From: Streptomyces sp. A012304
GTDB taxonomy: Bacteria; Actinomycetota; Actinomycetes; Streptomycetales; Streptomycetaceae
DNA length: 64,000 nucleotides
Direction: 5' to 3'
NCBI RefSeq assembly: GCF_026008495.1
Contig: NZ_BQUN01000003.1
Coordinates: 1-64,000 of the forward strand
The notes beneath the pieces were generated by a model, which saw nothing but the letters and a program-made list of their open reading frames with translations, was not told where the DNA came from and made no database searches. The position numbers were made by a program, and so were the translations under genes. This document shows, in pieces, positions 33,381 to 42,600 of the stretch (position 1 is the stretch's first letter; each line of letters opens with the position of its first letter).

Positions 33381-33633
33381 GCCGCGCCAGGCAACGAACT
33401 GCATGATTCGTCCATGGCATCACCCCGAGCATGAAGACTCGGTGTGGCCGGATCGATGACTCAGCAAAGGAGTGCGGCGGACGCAAACGGGAGCACCCCG
33501 GTAAAACGGTCAGGTTCAGCAAGAGCTGGTCAAGTCAGGTGCAAGAACGCTCCCCAAGGCTGTCCACAGGTCGTCCACGGAGGGCAGGATCGGCGCGCTT
33601 TCGTGTCGCTCACCGATCGTTGGAGTCCTCGCC
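33381..33633. promoter_or_regulatory. 253-base spacer upstream of the rhs gene
   Basis: No credible coding frame is seen. Its base composition is less GC-rich than its surroundings. TTGGAG precedes the GTG start of rhs. A CTGTCCACAGG segment near 33559 is DnaA-box-like but isolated. No clear promoter was found. Confidence 0.35.
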
Positions 33634-36600
33634 GTGCTGCGTATCCGGCCGCTCAGCCGTCGCCGTCGCCCAGGCGGCGCACGTCGTCACCGTCGTGCGC
33701 TGCGCGCGGTGGCCGCGCTCGTGCTGACCACCCTCGCCCTGATGCTGACGACGGATCAGGCCATGGCGGAGGGCCTGGAACTCGGCAGCGTCGAGCTGCC
33801 GTCCCTCAGCCTCGCCTCCCTGGCGTCCTGGTTCACGGACCCGCAGTGGGGCAAGCTGCCGCACCAGCGGTCCGGCACCGCGGCAGGCCACCGCCACCAG
33901 GTGCCCGCCGCCGCGACCGACGCCCACCGCGGCGTCGGCCGCGCCCCCGGAAAGGGCAAGGGCGAACTGCCCGCCTACCAGGCGCACAAGCCGGCCACCC
34001 CGCAGGGCCGCAGCGCCGGCGCGGCCGGCTACAACGCCAAGACCAGCAAGCGCAGCGCGACGAAGTCCACGCGCACCGAGACCGTCTACGACAACGCCGA
34101 CGGCTCCGTCACCCGCCGGATCTCCCAGACGCCCGTCAACTACCAGGTCGGCAAGGGCAGATGGGCGCCGATCGACGTGGACGTGAGAGCCGGGCCGGAC
34201 GGCCGCTGGCACGAGGAGGCCAACAACCTCACCGTCGACTTCGCCGCCCGGGCCACCGACCCCGCGCTCGCCTCCCTGGCGACCGACACGAAGCACCGCG
34301 TCGCCTACGCCCTGAAGGGCGCCGCCCCCGTCACGGGCACCGCCGACGGCTCCACCGTCACCTACGGGCAGGTCCTGCCCGCCACCGACCTGAAGCTCCG
34401 GCCGACCGCGACCGGCGTCAAGGAGTCCGTCGTCCTCGACTCCGCCGACGCGGGAACCAGCTGGACCTTCCCCCTCACCCTCCAGGGCCTCACCCCCGTC
34501 CAGGACCCCGGCACCGGCTGGATCGACCTCATCGACGCCTCCGGAAAGTCCGTCGAGCGCATCCCCCCGGCCTACGCCTACGACTCCCGGGTGGACCCGC
34601 GCTCCGGCGACCCGGCCACCACCCACGCCGTCACCACCGAACTCGTCAGGGACGGCGACGGCTACGCGCTGAGGCTCACCCTCGACAGCGCCTGGCTGCA
34701 CGACAGCCACCGCGTCTTCCCCGTCACCGTCGACCCGACCGTCTCCGACGGCTGGACCACCACCTACGCCGAGTCCGGCGCCCCCGGTGACCACTCCTAC
34801 GAGCAGACCATCAAGGTCGGCTCCTACGACTCCGGCACCCACTCCGCGAACAGCTTCGTCAACCACTGGGACACCGCCTGGGACGGCTCGGGCGCCACCG
34901 TCACCGCCGCCACCCTCCACCTGTTCGACACCTGGGCCTCCACCTGCCAGGCGCCGGAACGTTTCGACGTCGCGCTGGTGACCAGCGCCTGGACCCCCGA
35001 GGGCGTCACCGCCTACCCCGGCCCCTCCAAGGGCTCATCCATCGGCAACGCCACCCCGAGCGTGCCGAACGCCTGCGCCAACACCGGCGGCGACCGCAGC
35101 GTCGGCGACTGGGTGAGCGTCCCCCTGTCCACCTCCGCCATCCAGGGCTGGTTCGACGGCACCACCGCCGACCACGGCCTCGCGGTGTACGCGGCGACCA
35201 CCGACGCCCTGCACTGGAAGCAGTTCGGCTCCTTCAACGATCCCGGCAAGGGCCCCTGGATCGAGGTCACCTACACCGGCAACACCGCCCCGCAGCTCTA
35301 CGAGCAGTTCCCCGCCGACAACGCGGTCGTGAACACCACGACCCCCGAGTTCACCGCCTGGGCGGGCGGCGCCAACTCCACCAGCGGCAGCGCCAACCAG
35401 TACCTGTTCCGCGTCTACGACGCCGCCGGCACCAAGGTCGCCGACTCCGGCCTGGTCTCCACCGGTGACTGGACCGTCCCGGCCGGCGACCTCGCCTGGG
35501 GCAAGAACTACTCCTGGACCGTCCAGGCGTACGACTCCGCCACCAACCTCTACTCGCCCGCCGACCCGTACGAGCTGTCCGTGCAGGTCCCCGAAGCCGT
35601 CATCACCTCCGGCCTCTCCCAGAACAGCAGCGACCACGGCTTCGACGCGTCGATCGGCAACTACACCACCTCCGACACCGACGCCTCCGTCTCCACCGTC
35701 GGCCCGTCCCTGGACGTCGACCGCGACTACAACTCCCGTGACCCGCGCTGGACGGGCGCGTTCGGCGCCGGCTGGTCCAGCATCTTCGACGCCAGGGCGA
35801 CCGAGCAGTACACGGCGTCCGGCGCGGTCGCCGACGTGCAGGTCACCTACCCCGACGGCTCGCAGGCCGGCTACGGCAGGAACAGCGACGGCACCTTCAC
35901 CCCCGGCAGCGGACGCTTCGCCACCTTCAAGGCGGTCACCGGCGGCTACACCCTCACCGACAAGGACGACACCCTCTACGCCTTCACCCAGTCCCTGGGG
36001 TCCGGCGGCTACGGACTGACCTCGGTGACCGACGCCGACGGCCGCGCCCTCACCCTCACCTGGACCAGCGGCCACATCACCAAAATGACCTCCGCGGTCT
36101 CCGGCCGTTCCCTCACCCTCACCTGGTCCACCCCCACCGGCGCGCTCGCCGCGCACGTGGCGACCGTCGTCACCGACCCCGTCACACCCGGCGACACGAC
36201 GACCGCCCAGACCTGGACGTACGGCTACACCGGCGACCAGCTCACCAAGGTGTGCTCGCCGCTGTCGACCACCAAGTGCACGACGTACGGCTACACCTCG
36301 GGGTCCGGCTACCGCAACGCCGCCCTCGACCTCGACCCGCACACCTTCTGGCCGCTGTCGGAGACCACCGGCACCACCGCCAAGGACGCCGTCCTCGCCA
36401 ACGAGGGCACCACGAACGCGACGTACGAGAACGTCACCCTCGGCCAGACCGGCCCGCTGACCGGCTCGGCCGCGAAGGCCGCCGGCTTCAACGGCACCTC
36501 CTCCGACATCGCCCTGCCGAAGAACCTCGGCAACGACACCGACTCCGGGGCGATCTCCCTGTGGTTCAAGACGTCGGCCGGACCCGGCGTCCTCTACTCC

Positions 36601-39600
36601 TACGCCTCCCAGCCCATCGGCTCCGGCCAGGCCGCCGGCTTCTACACGCCGTCCGTCTACGTCGGCACCGACGGCAAGCTGAACGCCGAGTTCTGGTACA
36701 GCGGCGGCGTCAACCCGATCGTCTCCGCCGCCTCCGTCGCCGACGGCAGGTGGCACCACGTCGTGCTCTCCGCCGCCGGCAACTCCCAGACCCTCTACCT
36801 GGACAACACCAAGGTCGGCTCCCGCACCGGCACGGTCTCCATCAAGAGCGCCACCGCCTTCGGCAAGAACCAGTCGTTCAACTACCTCGGCACCGGCTTC
36901 CTCGGCGGCGCCTGGCCCGACCAGCCGCACCCCTCCACCACCGACGGCACCGGCTACGCCACCTGGTTCAACGGCTCGATCGCGGACGTCGCCTGGTACG
37001 CCCGGCCGCTGGTCGCAGCCGACGTCAACGCCCTCTACACGTACGGAACGCACGGCAGCAGCCTGCTGAACTCGGTCAAGCGGCCGTCCGGCAAGACGTA
37101 CGCGGCGATGACGTACGACACCGACACCACCGCGCTCACCCAGCTCACCGACGAGAACGGCGGTACCTGGACGCTCGGCGCGCCGACCGTCGCCGGCTCC
37201 AGCGACACCTACCGGGGCGCGGTCCTCGGCGGGGCGCCCAGCGAGTACTTCCGGCTCGGCGAGGCCGCCGGCGCCTCCGCGGCCCTGGACGAGGTGCGCG
37301 GCGGCAACGGCACCTACAGCGCCGTCACCCTCGGCGCGACCGGCCCGTTCAGCGACCACAAGGCCGCCGGCTTCGACGGCTCCACCTCCTCCCTGGCCCT
37401 GCCGAGCGGCTCGATCCCGGGCTCCGGCGCGCAGTCGGCGAGCCTGTGGTTCAAGACGACCACCGCGAACGGCGTCCTGCTCGGCGCGTCCAAGGACCCG
37501 CTGAGCGCCGGCACGACGGCCAGCGGCTACACACCCGTCCTCTATGTCGGCAGCAGCGGCAAGCTGCACGGCGAGTTCTACTTCTCCGGCGGCTCCACCA
37601 AGCCGCTCGTCTCCGCCGCCGCCGTCACCGACGGCGCGTGGCACCACGTCGTCCTCGCCACCAGCGCCACCAGCCAGTCCCTCTACCTCGACGGAACCCT
37701 CGTCGGCACCCAGACGGGCACCGCCGCGATGACCGGGCAGACCTACACCTACGTCGGCGCCGGCTTCAACGGCGGCAACTGGCCGGACGAGGGCCACACC
37801 AGCTCCACCAGCAACACCGGCTACGCCACCTGGTTCAAGGGCTCCATCGCCGAGGTCGCCCTGTTCCGCTCGCAGCTGTCCGCCGGGGACGTGGCCGAGC
37901 AGGACGAGGCCGCGAAGAACTCCACCGGCCTGCTGCCCGTGGAGACGGTGAAGGTGACCTCCCCGACCACCTCGACGCTGACGTACACCTACGACGTCAC
38001 CAACGGAAACCGCGCCCTGACCGAGACCGACGGCCTCGGCAACCGGACCAGCTTCGGCTACGACACGGCCGGCTTCGAGCACACCGTGACCGACCCCAAC
38101 GGGGCGATGACGATCACCGGTCACGACGTGCGCGGCAACGTGGTCTCCTCCACATCCTGCCAGGACCAGGCCGCGAACAAGTGCGACACCGAGTACTACA
38201 CGTACTACCCCGACGACACCACGGACCGGCTGACCACCGCCGACCCGCGCAACGACCAGCTGCTGACCGAACGCGACGGCAGGTCCGCCTCCGCGACCGA
38301 CACCACCTACCTGACCTCGTACACGTACGACACGGCGGGCAACCAGACCGCCATCACCGGCCCGGCGGTGCCCGGCTTCCCGAACGGGCGCACGACCACC
38401 ACCGTCTACAGCGACGGAACGAGCGCCTATCCCTCCGCCGACGGAGGGGTGGTGCCCAAGGGCCTGCCGGTCCGGACGATCAGCCCGGGCGGCGCCGTCA
38501 ACCAGGTCTCCTACTTCAAGAACGGCGACGTCGCCTCCACCACCGACGCCATCGGCCTGGTCACCTCCTACACCTACGACGGTCTCGGCCAGGTCCGCAC
38601 CCAGAAGGTCGTCTCCGACACCTACCCCGCGGGGCTGACCACCAGCTACACGTACGACGCCGCCGGCCAGGTCACCGAGGAGCACGACCCGCAACTCACC
38701 GACCGCGTCACCGGCGCCACCCACGCCGCCGTCACCACCTCGGTCTACGACGACGACGGCGACGTCACCTCGCAGACCGTGGCCGACGCGAGCGGCGGCG
38801 ACCACGCCCGCACCCAGAACTGGACCTACGACGCCTACGACCGCGTCCTGACCGAGTCCGACGCCAACGCGGCCGAGGGCGCGAGCAACGGCAACACCAC
38901 GACGTACACCTACGACACCTCCGGCAACAAGACCAAGGAGGTGACCAGCGCGGGCACCGAGACCCGCTACACCTACGACGACAACGGCAACCTGCTCACC
39001 CAGGGTCTGATGTACACCGGCGACCCGGTGAACCCGCAGACCGCGACCCTGCTCACCGAGTCCTCCCGGGCCTACGACCCGGCCGGACGGCTCGCGTCCG
39101 TCACCGACGCCATGGGCAACACCACGGCGTACACCTACACCGACGACGGCCTGACCGCGACGGTGAAGCGGACCAGCTCCGACGGCACCAGCACCTACGT
39201 CCTGGAGTCGGACGTCTACGACGCGGCCGGCAACCTCGTCCAGTCGACCACCGACAACGGCGAGACGGTCACCAAGTACACGGTCGACGCGGCCTCCCGC
39301 ACCACCTCCACCGAGCTGGACCCGACCGGCGTGGACCGCGTGACGACCGTGTCGTACACCCCGGACGACCAGGTCGCCTCCGAGAACGACCACGACGCCT
39401 CCGGCTACGACCGCACCACCACCAACAGCTACGACGACATGGGCAACCTGATCGGCGAGACGCTGTACGGGGACGCCTCCGGGCACCCGGCGGGCTGGTG
39501 GAAGCTCAACCAGACCTCCGGCCGCTCGGTCACCGACTCGTCCGGCACGGGCAACACCGCCACCGCGGGCGCCGGCGTGACCTGGGCGGACGACGCGGCG

Positions 39601-42600
39601 AAGTTCGCGGGCTCCACCACCGGCACCGGTGACGTCATCGCCACCAACGGGCCCGTCCTGGACACCACCGCCTCCTACACGGTCTCCGCGTGGGTGAACC
39701 TCACCGACGCCTCCACCTTCCGCACCTTCGTCGCCCAGGGCGGCACCAACCGGGCCTCCTTCTACCTCCAGTACTCCAAGACCGACAACGCCTTCCGCTT
39801 CCACGCCGCGAGCTCCGACACCACCTCCCCGTCCGCGTTCTCCGACGCCACCGCCTCCACGGCCGCACCGCTGGGCACCTGGACCCACCTGGTCGGCGTG
39901 TTCGACGCGAGCAACGGCTCGATGAAGCTGTACGTCAACGGCGCCCAGGCGGGCTCCGCCACCAACACCTCCCCGTGGACCGGCACCGGACCGCTGTCCA
40001 TCGGCGGCACCCGGACGGCCGGCGGCACCACCTCCGACGTGGTCGCGGGCTCGGTCGGCGACGTGCAGGTCTACCAGCGGGCGCTGTCCGCCACCGAGGT
40101 GAACTCCCTCTACGGCAAGGGCCGCACCGGCGGCACGGTCGGCTCCTCCGACGCGCGGACCACCACCTACACCTACGACCAGCGCGGCCTGCCGACGTCC
40201 ATGACGGACGCCGAGCACCACACCACCGACTACGCCTACGACGAGGCCGGCAACCTCGCGGTCACCACCGCGCCCGCCGTCCAGGCCGAACCCGACGGCA
40301 CCACCGCCGCCACCGTCCGCCCGGTCACCACCAGCGGCTTCAACACCTTCGGCGAGGCCGTGGAGGAGGAAGACCCCGACGGCCTGGTCACCACCACCGT
40401 CTACGACGCCGAGGGCGACAAGGTCTCCGAGACGCTCCCCTCCTACACCCCGGCGGGCGCCTCCACCCCCGACGCGGGCACCACCGTGTGGACGTACGAC
40501 AGCGAGGGCAACCAGACCTCCGTCACCACCCCCGGCGGGAGGACCACGTCGTACCTGTACGACCAGATGGGGAACATCGCGCAGATCACCGCGCCCGACG
40601 GCTCGAAGACACACGCCGTCTACGACCCCGACGGCGAGCAGACCTCCGCGACCGACGCCACCGGCGCCCAGGCCCAGGCCACCTACGACTACCTCGGCCG
40701 CCAGGTCACCGCGACCACCCTGGAGCGCTACCCCTCCACCAAGACCCTGACGACCCGTACCTCCTACGCGGTCACCACCGGCAACCCCTACGGGGCGCAC
40801 GCCTCCTCCGTCACCACCCCCGGCGGGGTGACCACGTCGTACGGGTACGACCGGGCCGGCGAGCTGACCTCCGTCACCGACGGCGCCGGCAACACCACCC
40901 GCTACACCTACGACTTCCAGGGCAACCAGCAGAAGACGATCCTCGCCGACAACACCTGGACCCAGACCGACTACGACGCCGACGGCGACCCGGTCGCCAC
41001 CCGCGGATACGACGCGAACAACACCCAGCTGTGGTCGACGTCCCAGAGCTACGACGGCGTCGGCAACCTGGTCGCCGCCACCGACGCGCGCGGCCACACC
41101 AGCCGCTTCACCTACGACGCCGCCGGCACCATCACCCAGGAGATCCAGCCGGTCGACGCGTCGACCTCGATCACCACGAGCTTCGGTTACGACGCGGCCG
41201 GCAACCGCACCCGCTTCACCGACGGCCGCGGCAACTCCTGGCGCTACGCCTACACCCCGTGGGGCCAGCAGGAGAAGATCATCGAGCCGACGACCGACCA
41301 GCACACCTCGGCCGCCGACTCCACGACGACCTTCTCCTACGACGCCGACGGGCAGATGACGACGGCGACCCTGCCCGGCGGGGTCACCACGACGATGACG
41401 TACGACGCGCTCGGCCGGCTGACGTCCATGTCCGGCACGGGCGCCGAGGCGGCCACCGCCCGCCGCGGCTTCACCTATGACGCCGACGGCCGCGTGCTGT
41501 CGGCGGACACCGACGAGGCGGGCGTCACCGGCGCCGTCGACCACCAGGACGCCACACACGACGCGTTCACCTACGACGACCGCGGCGACCTGCTCACGAC
41601 GTCCGGCTCGGCGGGCACGTCCAGCTTCGCCTACGACGACGACGGCGCCGTCACCTCCCGCACCGACGCCGCCGGCACCACCACCTACGGCTACGACACC
41701 GCCGGCCGCCTCGCCTCCCTCCAGGACCCGGCCACCGGCACCCGACTGACCTACACCTACGACCAGCTGAACGACCTCAAGTCGGTCAAGTACGGCTCGA
41801 CCGGCCAGACCCGCACCTTCACCTACAACAGCGAGCACGAGCTGACCAACGACGTGCTCGTGCAGGGCGCCTCCACGGTCGCGAGCTTCGCCTACGGCTA
41901 CGACGCGAACGGCAACCTGACGTCGAAGACCACCACGGGCGTGTCCGGCGCCTCGGCCAACACGTACAGCTACGACTGGGCCGACCGTCTGACCTCGTGG
42001 AACGACGGCACGAAGACCACGACGTACGCCTACGACGCCTCCGGCAACCGGGTCCGCAACGGCGCCGACGTCTACACCTACGACGCGCGCGACGAACTCA
42101 CCTCCGACGGCACGCACACCTACTCCTACTCCGCGCGCGGCACGATGACACAGGAGTCGTCGACGGCCGGCGGCACGGTGGCCTACCGGACGGACGCGTT
42201 CGGCGGGCAGATCGTCGCGGGCGAGCAGTCCTACACCCTGGACGCCACCGGCCGGAACATCACCGACCGCCAGGCCGGCGGCGCCACCCGGACCTTCGCC
42301 TACTCCGGCGCCGGCAACACCATCGCCTCCGACGGCGACGACACCTACACCTACGACCCCGCCGGCGGTCTCGTCGGCGTCAAGGACAGCGGCGGCACCG
42401 GGGTGCTGGCCCTGACCGACCAGCACGCCGACGTGGTGGGCTCCTTCACCTCCGGCGCCACCACGCTGGCCGGCTCGGCCTCCTACGACCCGCTGGGCAA
42501 GGTCGTCTCCCCGACGGACACCGTCACCGGCCACCTCGGCTTCCAGTCCGGCTGGACCGAGCCCGGCACCGGCGACGTCGGCACCGCCTCCCGCTGGTAC

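Noticed and set aside
33555..33585. DnaA box upstream of rhs
   Set aside because: A single CTGTCCACA-like match without a partner or an AT-rich element is expected by chance.
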